Shown here one piece after another: positions 11,130-20,446 of a stretch of 64,000 nt of DNA; position 1 is the stretch's first letter; each line of letters starts with the position of its first letter. The stretch spans positions 310,001-374,000 of the forward strand of contig NZ_JAAAKW010000003.1 of assembly GCF_009905615.1 (NCBI RefSeq), given 5' to 3'. The position numbers and the translations under genes were made by a program. The stretch is from Pseudomonas sp. SLFW (GTDB taxonomy: Bacteria; Pseudomonadota; Gammaproteobacteria; Pseudomonadales; Pseudomonadaceae). The notes under the pieces are model-generated. The model did no database searches and was not told the origin of the DNA. It saw only the letters and a list, made by a program, of their open reading frames with translations.

Positions 11130-12284
11130 TTAGAACTTGTAGCCAAAACCGACGGCGAGCATGTGCAGTTCGCCGCCCGCTTCCGTGCCTTCGCTGGGAC
11201 CGGTGCCCTTGGTGATGTGACGCAGGTCGTACATGTACGAGCCGCTCACTTCGAGGTCTTTGGATACGGTGTAGGTCAACCCGGCCGTGACGCTTTTAGG
11301 CTGGTTGCACGGGCAAATGGCAATCAGCGTTGCTTCGTCGTTCGGCACCTGATGGTTGGCCAGCGACACGCCCCCGCGAACCTGCAAGCGGTCGTTGACC
11401 TTGTAGTTCGCCCCGAAGCGGAAGACGTTCTGGTTCTGCCAGCCGAATCCCGGCCCACGGCTGGAACCGGGCGCGCCTCCTTCAACCAGCGAGTTGTTAA
11501 AGGTTTTCTGACTCGCCCAGTTCAGCCACACGTAGTCGAAGGCGAATGTCCAGTCGCCCCAGTCGTACGCCAGCCCCGCGCCCGCCTGTTGTGGTGCGTT
11601 CAACTGCCCGTTTGGAATGATGTCGTCATGGGCGTCCAGTTTCTGAAACCACACCGGTGACGAGTACGTCAGCCCCAGGCGCAGATTGGGCGCAATAGTG
11701 CCCAGGTAGCCGACGCCAAAACCGATCCCCAACGCGTGGTCGGTATCGTTGGTCGCCCCGAAGTTTTCCAGACCATGCAGCATCAGGCTTTCATACCCCA
11801 GCTTCACCGAGAAACCGAGGTAATGGCCCGGCGCGAACTGGTAGGTCGCGGTGGGCGAAAGAATCAGTTGCCCCAGTTCCGATTTGACCTTCGAGGTGCC
11901 GAACGCCGGAATCGGTTTGCCGTAGTCCACCCCCGCGCCGTACCCGGCAGCCGTGAGGCCGAAGGTGACGTCGGGCGAATATTGATAGTTGGCGCCGAAG
12001 CCCGGCAGCAACAGAAAGATGTCATCGCTGTTTTTGGCCCCGTGGACGTTGGAACGCAACTGCCCCACGGTCGCCATCACGTTGCCGTCCACCCGCGACC
12101 CCACCGCGCCCATGCCGGCCGGGTTGTTGATCGCGGCGGTGGCATCCACGGGATTGGCGATGGATGCCCCGCCCATGCCCATGGCGGTGACCCCATACCC
12201 CGCATACTGAGGGCCGTTTGCCGCTTCCACCCTCGCCGCTAACATCACCGTTCCCGCAAGGATGACGCCCAGCACATTTTTCAT
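11130..12284 (-). CDS. FadL/TodX-family outer-membrane channel (OmpP1-type)
   Basis: Outer-membrane beta-barrel for hydrophobic substrates such as fatty acids or aromatic compounds, 384 residues. It has a signal peptide ending near ARVEA-ANG, the family motif NNPAGMG near residue 55, repeated alternating amphipathic strands (LGIGFGVGYLG, LRLGLTYSSPVWF) and a C-terminal Phe (LAVGFGYKF) as needed for BAM insertion. It also has a Cys pair in ICPCNQP, uncommon in this family. AAGGA precedes the ATG. It lies downstream of the catabolic operon, in the same direction, behind that operon's terminator, so it probably has its own promoter. Uptake of the operon's substrate is an inference from position. 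Confidence 0.85.
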   Translation of the reverse strand: MKNVLGVILAGTVMLAARVEAANGPQYAGYGVTAMGMGGASIANPVDATAAINNPAGMGAVGSRVDGNVMATVGQLRSNVHGAKNSDDIFLLLPGFGANYQYSPDVTFGLTAAGYGAGVDYGKPIPAFGTSKVKSELGQLILSPTATYQFAPGHYLGFSVKLGYESLMLHGLENFGATNDTDHALGIGFGVGYLGTIAPNLRLGLTYSSPVWFQKLDAHDDIIPNGQLNAPQQAGAGLAYDWGDWTFAFDYVWLNWASQKTFNNSLVEGGAPGSSRGPGFGWQNQNVFRFGANYKVNDRLQVRGGVSLANHQVPNDEATLIAICPCNQPKSVTAGLTYTVSKDLEVSGSYMYDLRHITKGTGPSEGTEAGGELHMLAVGFGYKF

Positions 12285-12403
12285 GACCCTGATTCCTTAT
12301 ATTTATTGTTGGCAGGTCAATGCCCACGGCGTTGCCTCAGGCAAGCCGAACCCGCAACGTCAGCGAGAGGGCCGACGCCGTTGGACACGATCAAAGTTTG
12401 TTG

Positions 12404-12428
12404 AGAAAAGGGGCAGTCCGCCTGCCCC
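12404..12428 (-). terminator. Intrinsic terminator of the catabolic operon
   Basis: On the minus strand, 16 bp after the stop of the SMP-30 gene: a 7-bp stem GGGGCAG/CTGCCCC (12422-12428 and 12410-12416) with a 5-nt loop, then TTTTCTC. It marks the end of the operon whose first gene starts at 20195. Confidence 0.75.
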
Positions 12429-12444
12429 TCAGATGCCGATGCGG

Positions 12445-13380
12445 TTACGGGCGACCGTCACCACGCCCTACCGCGACGCGGGTGGTGAAGATCGAGGTTT
12501 CGACGTCCAGCGCGACCATGGCCAGGAAGATGTTGGGGTGATCGCCCTTGAGCCGGGTGCCCGTCATGTAGAGCGTCTTGCCGTCTTCGCCGCCCAGTGC
12601 GACGGAGACCACCTCGTGACCCGGAATGTGAACCCGGTCAGTGATGTTGCCTTGAGCGTCGATGCGTGCGAACTGGTGCGAACGCAACACGGCGAGCCAG
12701 ATGCCGCCCTCGGCGTCGATGGCGATACCGTCCACGCAACCCAGTTGGCCCGCGCGATCTTCGTCGGTGGGGAAGGCTTTTTTCATGTCGAGGAACACGC
12801 GACGGTTCACCAGCTTGCCGTCAACGATGTCGACGATGGACAGGTGCTCGACAAAGGTTTCGGAGAAGATGAGGTGTTTCTGATCCGGGGTGATCACGAT
12901 GCCGTTTGGAAAGTGGCAGTCCTCAAGCCCCACGTACACGTCCTTGCCGCCCGGCTCGACGATCACGATGCGACCCGGTTTCAGGCCTTCGCCTTCGAAC
13001 ACGCGGGCACCGACGTCGTCGACGTAAATGCGGTCGTTTTTATCGATCACCATGTCGCCAATGTAGCCCGTGAACACGCTGGACAGGTCGGCGTACAGTT
13101 CAAGGTTTTCACCCAGCGGCTTGCCCGGCAGGTAGCGGTACAGCCGGGTTTCGTGCATCGAACTCAGGATCAGCGTGCCGTCGGACAGAAAGCCCATGCC
13201 GTTGGGTTTGTGCGGCATTTCGGCGATGACGGTCTTTGTGCCGTCTGCATCAACGGTGTAAACCTTTTTGCCCAGCATGTCGGAGACGTACAGCTTGCCG
13301 TCCCTCCAACGGGTGCCTTCACCGAAGATCAGGCCGTCGGTCAGCTTCTCTACCACGTATTTTTGTTGTTGTGAGGACAT
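12445..13380 (-). CDS. SMP-30/gluconolactonase/LRE-family protein
   Basis: Predicted metal-dependent lactonase or related hydrolase with a six-bladed beta-propeller, 311 residues. Start ATG 13380 is chosen because GGTAGGTGAC directly precedes it; a longer frame begins at 13449 without support. Motifs: EGTRWRDGKLYVSDML (first metal-ligand Glu), NGMGFLSDGTLILSS, PNGIVITPDQKHLIFSET (conserved Asn) and CVDGIAIDAEGGIWLA (conserved Asp). In aromatic pathways, members hydrolyse lactone intermediates. Last gene of the cluster, 98 bp after the thiolase. The substrate cannot be inferred. Confidence 0.85.
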   Translation of the reverse strand: MSSQQQKYVVEKLTDGLIFGEGTRWRDGKLYVSDMLGKKVYTVDADGTKTVIAEMPHKPNGMGFLSDGTLILSSMHETRLYRYLPGKPLGENLELYADLSSVFTGYIGDMVIDKNDRIYVDDVGARVFEGEGLKPGRIVIVEPGGKDVYVGLEDCHFPNGIVITPDQKHLIFSETFVEHLSIVDIVDGKLVNRRVFLDMKKAFPTDEDRAGQLGCVDGIAIDAEGGIWLAVLRSHQFARIDAQGNITDRVHIPGHEVVSVALGGEDGKTLYMTGTRLKGDHPNIFLAMVALDVETSIFTTRVAVGRGDGRP

Positions 13381-13478
13381 GTCACCTACCACCTTTGTTG
13401 TTAGAGATTGTTGAAGTCGCCGTGCAGGTCCACGGCGTTGTTCATGCACGCAAAAAACGGTTTATCGCAAGCGCCCGA

Positions 13479-14663
13479 TCAGAGGATTTCAAACAACCCC
13501 GCTGCGCCCATGCCACCGCCCACGCACATCGACACCACGGCATAACGCGCCTTGCGTCGTCGGCCTTCGAGCAGCACGTGCCCGACCTGGCGAGCGCCCG
13601 TCATGCCATACGGATGGCCGATGGAAATGGCGCCGCCGTTGACGTTGCAGCGCTCGGGGTCGATCCCCAGTTGCTGCTGGCAGTACAGCGCCTGGCAGGC
13701 GAAGGCTTCGTTGAGCTCCCAGAGGTCGATGTCCTGAACCGTCAGCCCGTGTTGCCTGAGCAGTTTGGGGATGGCGAAGATCGGCCCGATGCCCATTTCT
13801 TCCGGCGCCAAGCCCGCCACGGCGATGCCGCGGTACAGACCCAGCGGGACTGCGCCCTCTTGCGCCGCACGCCGACTGTCCATCAGCACGCAGGCACTGG
13901 CGCCGTCCGATAGCTGACTGGCATTGCCCGCCGTGACGCTGCCTCCCACGATGACTGGCGACAGCTTGGCCAGGCTGTCGAGGGTGGTGTCGGCCCGATT
14001 GCCCTCGTCCCGCGCCAGCAGCACCGGCTCAAAACGCACCGCGCCGGATTCCTTGTCGACGATGCGACGCTCCGCGCTGATCGGCACGATCTCGTCGTTC
14101 AACAGGCCGTTGGCTTGGGCGCGGGCCGTGCGCAACTGCGAACTCAAGGCGAATGCATCCTGCGCTTCACGGGAAATGCCGTATTTGCGCGCCACGTGTT
14201 CGGCGGTTTGCAGCATCGGCATGTAGGCGTGAGGCACGGCTTGCTGCACGGTGCGATCCGCTTCCTGGGCCACCCACTGGAAATAGGCGTCCTGGACGGC
14301 CGAAATGTTTTCCTGCCCACCAGCGGCCACCACCTCCATACCGTCATGCAGAATCTGCTTGGCTGCCGTGGCGATGGCCATCAGCCCGGACGAGCATTGC
14401 CGGTCGAGGGTCATCCCGCTCACCGACACCGGCAGACCGGCCGCGAACACCGCATTGCGCGCCAGGTTCGAACCGGCGGTGCCCGCGGCTAACACCGTGC
14501 CGATCACCACGTCGTCGATGAGCGCAGGATCGACCCCAGCGCGCTCCACGGCATGGCGCAGCGCGTGGCCCATGAGGGTCGGCGACTTGATGTGATTGAG
14601 CGAGCCGCGCATGGCTTTGCCAATGGGCGTGCGCGCCGTTGACACGATCAGGGCTTCACGCAT
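13479..14663 (-). CDS. Thiolase (acetyl-CoA C-acyltransferase family)
   Basis: Degradative thiolase that would cleave a 3-oxoacyl-CoA, 394 residues. All catalytic elements are present: nucleophile Cys90 in DRQCSSG, the NEAFA motif, the His of [16 protein letters not shown], and the second Cys in [12 protein letters not shown]. The start overlaps the thioesterase stop by 8 bp, implying coupling. It does not look like PcaF, whose N-terminus and loops differ, so calling it the beta-ketoadipyl-CoA thiolase would be unsafe. Its place in the operon suggests it performs the last CoA-thiolytic step of the pathway. Confidence 0.93.
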   Translation of the reverse strand: MREALIVSTARTPIGKAMRGSLNHIKSPTLMGHALRHAVERAGVDPALIDDVVIGTVLAAGTAGSNLARNAVFAAGLPVSVSGMTLDRQCSSGLMAIATAAKQILHDGMEVVAAGGQENISAVQDAYFQWVAQEADRTVQQAVPHAYMPMLQTAEHVARKYGISREAQDAFALSSQLRTARAQANGLLNDEIVPISAERRIVDKESGAVRFEPVLLARDEGNRADTTLDSLAKLSPVIVGGSVTAGNASQLSDGASACVLMDSRRAAQEGAVPLGLYRGIAVAGLAPEEMGIGPIFAIPKLLRQHGLTVQDIDLWELNEAFACQALYCQQQLGIDPERCNVNGGAISIGHPYGMTGARQVGHVLLEGRRRKARYAVVSMCVGGGMGAAGLFEIL

Positions 14664-15108
14664 GGTGACCTCCTGTCGCGCGCTGATGCTCGCGCAGTGC
14701 CGATTTCAGCGCATCGGGCAGTGGCAGGCCGGTCATCTGCGGGGTGACGCAGATCGGCGAGAACACCCCTTCGAACGCCACGCTGCCGTCCGGCAAAAAC
14801 GCGGTGGCGTGCAGATCGAACGTGCGCTGACGGACCTCGCCCACGTCGATACGAATGTCCACAACCGAACCCGGCGGCAGGCTTTTGTTGAAGGTCAACG
14901 ACATGTGTTTGCAGGCGAGGCCGCCGTTGCCGGTCCTGGCTTCAGGCCCCCAGCCGATATGGCCGTAGAAATGCATGACCGCGCCGATCAGAAACTCGGT
15001 GAATCGACCGGTGTACGCGACACCGGCGGGATCACAGTCGACCCAGCGCACCGTGCGCCGGACAATGAAGGGCCGTTCGGCGACGACGTATTCGATGCCG
15101 CCGTTCAT
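14656..15108 (-). CDS. Hotdog-fold acyl-CoA thioesterase (4-HBT type)
   Basis: Small cytoplasmic thioesterase, 150 residues, of the 4-hydroxybenzoyl-CoA thioesterase group. The hallmark is [20 protein letters not shown], where the Asp of DPAG is the usual catalytic acid, followed by a long helix. Start ATG 15106-15108 overlaps the monooxygenase TGA (ATGA). Next to an aryl-CoA monooxygenase, it would fit release of a hydroxylated aromatic acid from CoA. That role is inferred. Confidence 0.85.
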   Translation of the reverse strand: MNGGIEYVVAERPFIVRRTVRWVDCDPAGVAYTGRFTEFLIGAVMHFYGHIGWGPEARTGNGGLACKHMSLTFNKSLPPGSVVDIRIDVGEVRQRTFDLHATAFLPDGSVAFEGVFSPICVTPQMTGLPLPDALKSALREHQRATGGHHA

Positions 15109-16268
15109 GCCGCACTTCCCGTACGCCCGAGGCGCACCATCAGCTCAGGGTACTGGTCACGCAGGCGATCGTCGTCGACACGCCCGGTGCGGGTCATGAA
15201 CTGGTAGACGAATTCCTCGGGGGTGTACGTGTCCATCCACTGCCCCATCCGCTCGTACCACAGGTAAGAACGTTCGGACGCACCGATCAGCTTCTGCTTG
15301 CTGGGGCGGTGGGTGCTTTCATAGGCCTGCAAACCTGCCAGCGCGTTGTCCTCGTGGGACAGCAGCGCGTTCGCCAGTGCAATGGCGTCGTTCATGGCGA
15401 TGCGCGTGCCCGAGCCGATGGAGAAATGCGCGCTGGCCAAGGCATCGCCCACCAGCACGTGACGACCGCTGACCCAATGGGCGTTGCGAATCACCGGGAA
15501 CTGGCGCCAGACCACGCGCACGTTGCCACTGATCAACGGCGCGCCTTCCAGTTCAGGGGCGAATATCTGTTCCATCAACGCCTGACGCGCGTCTTCGGAC
15601 AGCGCGCCGAGGTTCAGACGCTCCCATGTCGCGTCGTCGCATTCGGCGACGAAGGTGCTCATTTCATCGCTGTAGGCGTAATAGTGCGCGACGAAATGCC
15701 CGCCCTGGTATTTGCGGAAGACCAGTGCGGACGCCTCGAAGACCTTCGGCGTGCCATACCAGGCAAAGTGATTGCCGAGGGTGTGGGTGGTGGTGCCGAA
15801 ACCCGGTTCGAACTCGCGACGGATGACCGAATTGATGCCATCGGCACCGACCACGACGTCCGCGTCCTGCAGCCCGAATCGCGCCAGATCGGCCGTGCTG
15901 TCGATGCGTTGGCAGTAATGAATGACCACCCCCGCCGCTTCCGCATGCCGCTCCAGAATCTGCAACAGGGTCAGGCGCGGAATCGCTCCGCCCTTCACCG
16001 GCAGGCGAAAACCGATCGCGGTTTCATCCTGCACGATCACCTGATGCTGGTGCTGACGGGTGGCTTCGGAAAGCGCGTCGTACGAGCCGGCATCCGCTTC
16101 GCGCAGCTGTTGCAGACCGGTGTCCGCCATGACCACGCCGAAGCCGAACGTGGCGTCTGCGGCATTCTGTTCGATGATTTCGACGGACCAGTCTGGCGCA
16201 CTGCGTTTGAGCAACAGCGCCAGGTACAGACCGGACGGACCGCCGCCGACAATGGCCACCTTCATCAT
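15105..16268 (-). CDS. FAD-dependent monooxygenase, aryl-CoA hydroxylase-like
   Basis: Group A flavoprotein hydroxylase, 387 residues: Rossmann GGGPSG at 8-13 (AIVGGGPSGLYLALLL), the DG motif in VVVGADGINSVIRREFEP, and the GD motif in HVLVGDALASAHFSIGSGT. The FGFGVVMADTGLQQL segment and overall layout recall the monooxygenase half of 2-aminobenzoyl-CoA monooxygenase/reductase and of salicylyl-CoA 5-hydroxylase. The flavin-reductase half of the former is absent. ATG overlaps the VOC stop (ATGATG). With a ligase upstream and a thioesterase downstream, hydroxylation of an aroyl-CoA is the natural reading, but the substrate is unproven. Confidence 0.85.
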   Translation of the reverse strand: MMKVAIVGGGPSGLYLALLLKRSAPDWSVEIIEQNAADATFGFGVVMADTGLQQLREADAGSYDALSEATRQHQHQVIVQDETAIGFRLPVKGGAIPRLTLLQILERHAEAAGVVIHYCQRIDSTADLARFGLQDADVVVGADGINSVIRREFEPGFGTTTHTLGNHFAWYGTPKVFEASALVFRKYQGGHFVAHYYAYSDEMSTFVAECDDATWERLNLGALSEDARQALMEQIFAPELEGAPLISGNVRVVWRQFPVIRNAHWVSGRHVLVGDALASAHFSIGSGTRIAMNDAIALANALLSHEDNALAGLQAYESTHRPSKQKLIGASERSYLWYERMGQWMDTYTPEEFVYQFMTRTGRVDDDRLRDQYPELMVRLGRTGSAA

Positions 16269-17110
16269 TGCGCTCCCCGGCTGATCTGCAGGCGATAGCG
16301 GTCAAACTCGGTGACCTGACCGACGAACCCGCCGGTCAGCGCCGCATTCCACAATGCCGGGACGAAACCCAGTTTCTTGCGTTCGAACACCAGCGCGTCT
16401 TGGGCCGTGATTTTCCAGTAACCATTGCTCAGGTGTTCGAGACCGTAATCCGGGTTCGCTCGGGCGGCGTCCACCAGCGGCTGAAATTCCGGGGCATCAA
16501 GGACGAAGAGCACCACCTCGTCGGTGTTGTCCGGCGCAATATCGGCGGCCTTGTCCAGCCAGACCTGATCAATCCCCACGAACGGTGCACTACCCGCGAG
16601 GTGCGCGTCTTCATGGGCCATCGCCGCTTCCAACGTGCGGGACGCGTCCTCACCATCAAGTGCGTTCATCGGGCGCTCTTGAATGGTGATTTCCATGTAA
16701 TAGCCGTTCGGGTCGTTGAAGTAGATCGACTCGATCAACTCGTGGCGGATCTGGAAGATCAACGGGATCTGCTGTGCCTCCAGACGGTCGCGCCATTCCA
16801 GCAACTCTTCGCGGGTGTCCACGCGCCACGCAGTGTGCGTTGCTTCATAGCGATAGTCGGCCACCGGCAGGGTGAAGTCCGGCTGTTCGGTGTTGATGTA
16901 GTAGAAAAACGCGATGGTGCTGTGGTTGCCGCTGTCGAAAAAGAAGTGCAGGAAATCGGGATGGTTGGAGGGCCCCCAGGCGCGTGCCGAGATGGCATGC
17001 ACCAATGGCAGGCCAAGTTTGTCCCGATAGAACTCCACGGTTTCACGCAGCTTCCAGGTGGGTCTGGCGCTGTGGTGAACGCCTTTGAGAACGGGCTGTT
17101 TTACAGTCAT
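16265..17110 (-). CDS. VOC-superfamily protein, possible ring-cleavage dioxygenase
   Basis: Vicinal-oxygen-chelate protein, 281 residues, starting at ATG 17110 with CAGGAG upstream. The N-terminal two-thirds shows a likely metal triad: His12 or His13 (GVHHSARP), His92 (THTAWRVD) and Glu140 (NDPNGYYMEITIQ). This is as expected for glyoxalase/extradiol-type active sites. The C-terminal part (about 150-281) is unlike ordinary VOC proteins; its GLEHLSNGYWKITAQDALVF does not match a domain I know. In this operon, ring opening of a dihydroxylated acid is an attractive role, but isomerase or epimerase activity is equally possible. Confidence 0.75.
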   Translation of the reverse strand: MTVKQPVLKGVHHSARPTWKLRETVEFYRDKLGLPLVHAISARAWGPSNHPDFLHFFFDSGNHSTIAFFYYINTEQPDFTLPVADYRYEATHTAWRVDTREELLEWRDRLEAQQIPLIFQIRHELIESIYFNDPNGYYMEITIQERPMNALDGEDASRTLEAAMAHEDAHLAGSAPFVGIDQVWLDKAADIAPDNTDEVVLFVLDAPEFQPLVDAARANPDYGLEHLSNGYWKITAQDALVFERKKLGFVPALWNAALTGGFVGQVTEFDRYRLQISRGAQ

Positions 17111-17202
17111 GGGAACGACTCCTGTGAACGGCGTCGGAGGACGCCTGTTGCCAGGGGGCTGACGCGCAGCCCCTTTAATCAAATGAACTCAACAGCCCGG
17201 AC

Positions 17203-18924
17203 TCAGCCCGCAAGCTGGGCACGCTCAGCCTCGACACTCTTTTTCACGATGTCGCGCAGGCCTTCTTTGCTGAGTTTTCCGGACGCGGTCAGCGGGAACG
17301 ACGCCAGCACTTCCACGCGCTCCGGCCACTTGAACTTGGCCAGTCCGTAGTCCTGCAGGAACTCCCCGAGTTCGGCCACGCTCGGCGCAGCAAAGCCATC
17401 GCGCAGCACCAGCGTCACGCACAGGCGCTCGTCGAACACCGGGTCCGGGTAGCCGACCGCCGCCACCGCCGCAACGGCCGGGTGACCGGAGACCGCCATT
17501 TCCACTTCTTCGCAGTTGATCTTTTCGCCGCCACGGCTGACCAGGTCCTTGAGGCGGCCGCAGAACACGTAGTAGGTCTTGCCGTCGATGAGTTTGGTGA
17601 ACATCAGGTCGCCGGAGCGGTAGTAGCCGTCGCGGGTGAAGGTCTCGCGGTTGCGGTCTTCGGCGTTGTAATAGCCGTGAATGGTGTACGGGCCCTTGAA
17701 CACCGGCTCGCCGATTTCGCCGGGCTTGGCGTCCTCGTCCGTGCCGGGCACCACGATGCGGATCTCGTCGAACTCGGACACCGGGCGGCCGTTGGTGGTG
17801 TCATGGGCTTCTGCCGGGTCATCGCGGTGGGTCAGCGCGATCACGCCCTCGGTGATGCCGAAGATATTGTGGGTGCGCACGCCGAGCAGTTTCTGCAACT
17901 TGGCCGCGCTGTTGGCGACAATCACGCCTCGGGCATTGGACAGGTCCACACGCCCTTCCTGAATTGCCGACTCCAGACGCGCAATGATCGGGCCGCCCAG
18001 CATCAGCCAGGTCGGCTGGGTGGTGGCGATCAACGAGATCAGGGTTTCAGGCTGCAGATCCGGGGTGATCGTCACCGTGCCGCCGGTCATCAGGAACGGC
18101 CCGAAACAGCACCCCATGTTGAGGTTGTGCACCATCGGTTGCGGCATGAACAGCGTGTCGTCCGGACGGAAGCCCAGCCACTTGGCCACCGAGCGCATGT
18201 TGTAGAGGTATTCGTTGTGGAAGCGCGGAATGATTTTCGGCACGCCGGTGGTGCCGCCGGACAGCTGAAAAACGGCGACCTGAAACGGGTCAAGATGCAC
18301 CTGCCCCACCAGCGCTTCGGCTTCGGCCAGGTCGATCCCCGCGATCAGTGCGTCCTGAAACAGCACCCCGTCCTGAGGCTCGCCGCGCACCTGCATGATG
18401 AGCTTCAGCGACGGCGCCGCTTCCTGCATCTTGCGGGCGAAGGCCACGCTGTCGAACTTCTCGACTTCATCGCCCTGCACGATGTGCAACCTGGCTTCAC
18501 CGTGGTTGGCCAGATAGCCGATTTCACGCTCGCGGTGGGCGGCCATGGTGCAGATCGGAATCAGCCCGGCCTTGAGGCAGGCGAAGAACGAAATGACCAA
18601 CTGCTCGCTGTCGCGCAGCTGGTAGATCACGCGATCCAGCGGCTTGAGCCCTTGTTGGATGAAGGCCCCGGCCAACCGAGTGGACAACGCATCCAGCTCG
18701 CGGTAGGTCATGCGCAGTTTCGGACCCAGCAGCGCGACGTTGTCCGGGTGATGCCGAACCACCTCTTTCAGCCCGTCAACAAGGGTTTCGTGGCGCAATG
18801 CGCCGCCCGCGACGTAGCGGTCAAGGTCGGCCTGTGGTGGATAGACGACACCGGCAATCGGCTCGGCGACGCGGTTCAGTCGTGGGGTGTGTACAGCCGC
18901 GGATTCATTTTTTGTAATTGTCAT
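17203..18924 (-). CDS. Aryl-AMP/CoA ligase (2,3-dihydroxybenzoate-AMP-ligase-like)
   Basis: ANL-superfamily adenylating enzyme, 573 residues from ATG 18924; longer in-frame N-termini have no family similarity. Core motifs: P-loop-like QLSGGTTGVPKIIPRFHNEY, FGITEG, GYYRSGDL, GRLKDLVSRGGEKINCEEVE and the C-terminal catalytic Lys in LTASGKLSKEGL. The QLSGGTTG and RGGEKI patterns are those of EntE/DhbE/SdgA-type ligases for salicylate or 2,3-dihydroxybenzoate. No siderophore peptide synthetase or carrier domain is nearby, and its neighbours use CoA thioesters, so a catabolic CoA ligase is more likely than a siderophore starter enzyme. Confidence 0.88.
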   Translation of the reverse strand: MTITKNESAAVHTPRLNRVAEPIAGVVYPPQADLDRYVAGGALRHETLVDGLKEVVRHHPDNVALLGPKLRMTYRELDALSTRLAGAFIQQGLKPLDRVIYQLRDSEQLVISFFACLKAGLIPICTMAAHREREIGYLANHGEARLHIVQGDEVEKFDSVAFARKMQEAAPSLKLIMQVRGEPQDGVLFQDALIAGIDLAEAEALVGQVHLDPFQVAVFQLSGGTTGVPKIIPRFHNEYLYNMRSVAKWLGFRPDDTLFMPQPMVHNLNMGCCFGPFLMTGGTVTITPDLQPETLISLIATTQPTWLMLGGPIIARLESAIQEGRVDLSNARGVIVANSAAKLQKLLGVRTHNIFGITEGVIALTHRDDPAEAHDTTNGRPVSEFDEIRIVVPGTDEDAKPGEIGEPVFKGPYTIHGYYNAEDRNRETFTRDGYYRSGDLMFTKLIDGKTYYVFCGRLKDLVSRGGEKINCEEVEMAVSGHPAVAAVAAVGYPDPVFDERLCVTLVLRDGFAAPSVAELGEFLQDYGLAKFKWPERVEVLASFPLTASGKLSKEGLRDIVKKSVEAERAQLAG

Positions 18925-18944
18925 GAGCGAACGCCTTTGTCTTG

Positions 18945-20195
18945 TCAGAAGTTTTCTTGAAGCCAACGTCTCAGGTGCTGGCCCGCGAGGACCTGGCCGG
19001 ACGTCTCGCCCGCCTCCAGCGCCTGGCCGTGGTGGTTGCCACGCACGCGGTGCCGTTCTTTGCATGAAGCCGGGATCGCCTCATAAATCGCGTCCACGTC
19101 CTGCGGAAATACCGCGTTGTCGCCGCTGTATTCGATCAACAGCGTGGGTTGTTCGATGGCGTGCGCGCATTGGGCCAGAGAGGCGTTCGACGACAGGCCC
19201 GACCAGGTCGAGAGCCACGACTCGGGGGTGACAATGCGACCGAAACCCACACTGCCCAGGTTCGAGACGAACGGGTCGGCGCCCCATAACGAACCGACGA
19301 AACGGTCGGACGGATCGAGGGAAATATCCCAACTGCGCAGGTCGGCGTCGGTGCGCCACACCTGAAAGATCGCCCCGTGCGCCGCCAGCGCCCGGTCTGC
19401 GTTCGCGCCACTGGTTTTCAGGCGATGACGTGCTGCCTGACGACGTTCAATCAAATCACGGGCATGGGCATCGATACGCTCGACACGCTGACGCTGCGCC
19501 GCCCGATAACGTTCGATGAAGTCTGCACTGTAACCGGCAGAGTCAGGCGGCATGCGGAAGCCGTTGGCCTCGCTGAACGGGTCCAGCGTCGGGTCGGTGG
19601 AGAACGGGTCGCGCTCATCTGTCACCGACGGGTCCAGCGCGTTCATCAGCAGAATGCCTTGGCCGGGATGCGGCGACACCAGCGCGATGCCGTCTGCGAC
19701 CGGGAATTCGGCGGTGTCGAACTTCGTGGCGCGGCCGGCCGGGGTTTTATCGATGCGTCTTTCCGCGGCCTGTGTCGATTGCTGGTTGTAGTAAGCGAAC
19801 AGACCGGCGCCGCCCGAATTGCCCAGCAGCACGATGGTGTCGAACCCGGCGGCACGCAGATGACGCATGCCTGCGGCGACGTCGTACAGCGCGAATTCGT
19901 GTTCCAGACGCAGGTCATTGCCAATCGAGCGCGCGCCTTGCACCCAGCACGCCCATCCTGCGTCCAGCGCATCCGGCACGAGGTAGTGGGTCACCACCAA
20001 CTCCCGGGGGTGCATGATGAACAGCACTTTGCGCTCGCCGCCTCGGGAGAAGAGCACGCCGAGTGCGCCTTGGCCGTCCTGTGTCGTCAGCGGCACCGGC
20101 GTCGAACTGAACGGAACGGTCATGCGATCCGCTTGCCAGGACGCGCCGCGCAAACCTGCCGTCACTGCCACTTTCTTGTTATTGGAATCAGCCAC
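18945..20195 (-). CDS. Alpha/beta hydrolase, first gene of catabolic operon
   Basis: Serine-hydrolase-fold protein, 416 residues. Start GTG 20195 follows AGGAGGG with ideal spacing; a TTG at 20213 is less likely. Nucleophile elbow GNSGGAGLFAYY (Ser in G-N-S-G-G), acid in IEYSGDNAVFPQDVD, and His in VRGNHHGQALE complete a triad. It is longer than typical C-C-bond hydrolases (about 280 residues) because of an inserted Arg-rich helical region about residues 220-270 (FIERYRAAQRQRVERID). No signal peptide is obvious. Close spacing (20 bp) to the ligase gene puts it at the head of the operon. Esterase, amidase or ring-fission hydrolase activity are all possible. Confidence 0.8.
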   Translation of the reverse strand: MADSNNKKVAVTAGLRGASWQADRMTVPFSSTPVPLTTQDGQGALGVLFSRGGERKVLFIMHPRELVVTHYLVPDALDAGWACWVQGARSIGNDLRLEHEFALYDVAAGMRHLRAAGFDTIVLLGNSGGAGLFAYYNQQSTQAAERRIDKTPAGRATKFDTAEFPVADGIALVSPHPGQGILLMNALDPSVTDERDPFSTDPTLDPFSEANGFRMPPDSAGYSADFIERYRAAQRQRVERIDAHARDLIERRQAARHRLKTSGANADRALAAHGAIFQVWRTDADLRSWDISLDPSDRFVGSLWGADPFVSNLGSVGFGRIVTPESWLSTWSGLSSNASLAQCAHAIEQPTLLIEYSGDNAVFPQDVDAIYEAIPASCKERHRVRGNHHGQALEAGETSGQVLAGQHLRRWLQENF

Positions 20196-20446
20196 TGTGG
20201 GCCCTCCTGCCAAGCCTCGAAAGGCCGTTGAGATCGCCTTTTTGAGATAGGCTCAATTAGGCGTTGAGCAGAAGATAGAGCACTATCTGAGAGGGTGTCA
20301 ATTAGCGTTTTGAAAAATAGTTTCTGAGGCTTCCCTCTCCCTGATCCTGCAACCCTGCTCTGGCCTTGCCTTCATTGAGGGCTTTAGAAAACGTGACAGG
20401 CAGTGATAATCTGAGGCCGTATCAATTAATTCCAGGGAACTGTCGG
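20196..20446. promoter_or_regulatory. Divergent promoter with two inverted repeats (candidate TetR operators)
   Basis: The 251-bp gap between the catabolic operon and its divergent TetR gene. It contains gctcaa-N7-ttgagc (20252-20270) and agatag-N4-ctatct (20274-20289), four bases apart, and lies just upstream of the operon start. TetR-family operators are typically short dyads in such divergent promoters, so these are the best candidates. I could not assign -35/-10 boxes with confidence. Confidence 0.5.

Noticed and set aside
13479..14663. Thiolase as PcaF (beta-ketoadipyl-CoA thiolase)
   Set aside because: Sequence lacks the PcaF-type N-terminus and it lies on the opposite strand in another operon; general thiolase call kept.
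17203..18924. Ligase as siderophore starter enzyme (EntE/DhbE)
   Set aside because: No isochorismatase, peptide synthetase, carrier domain or Fur box nearby; surrounding enzymes are catabolic.
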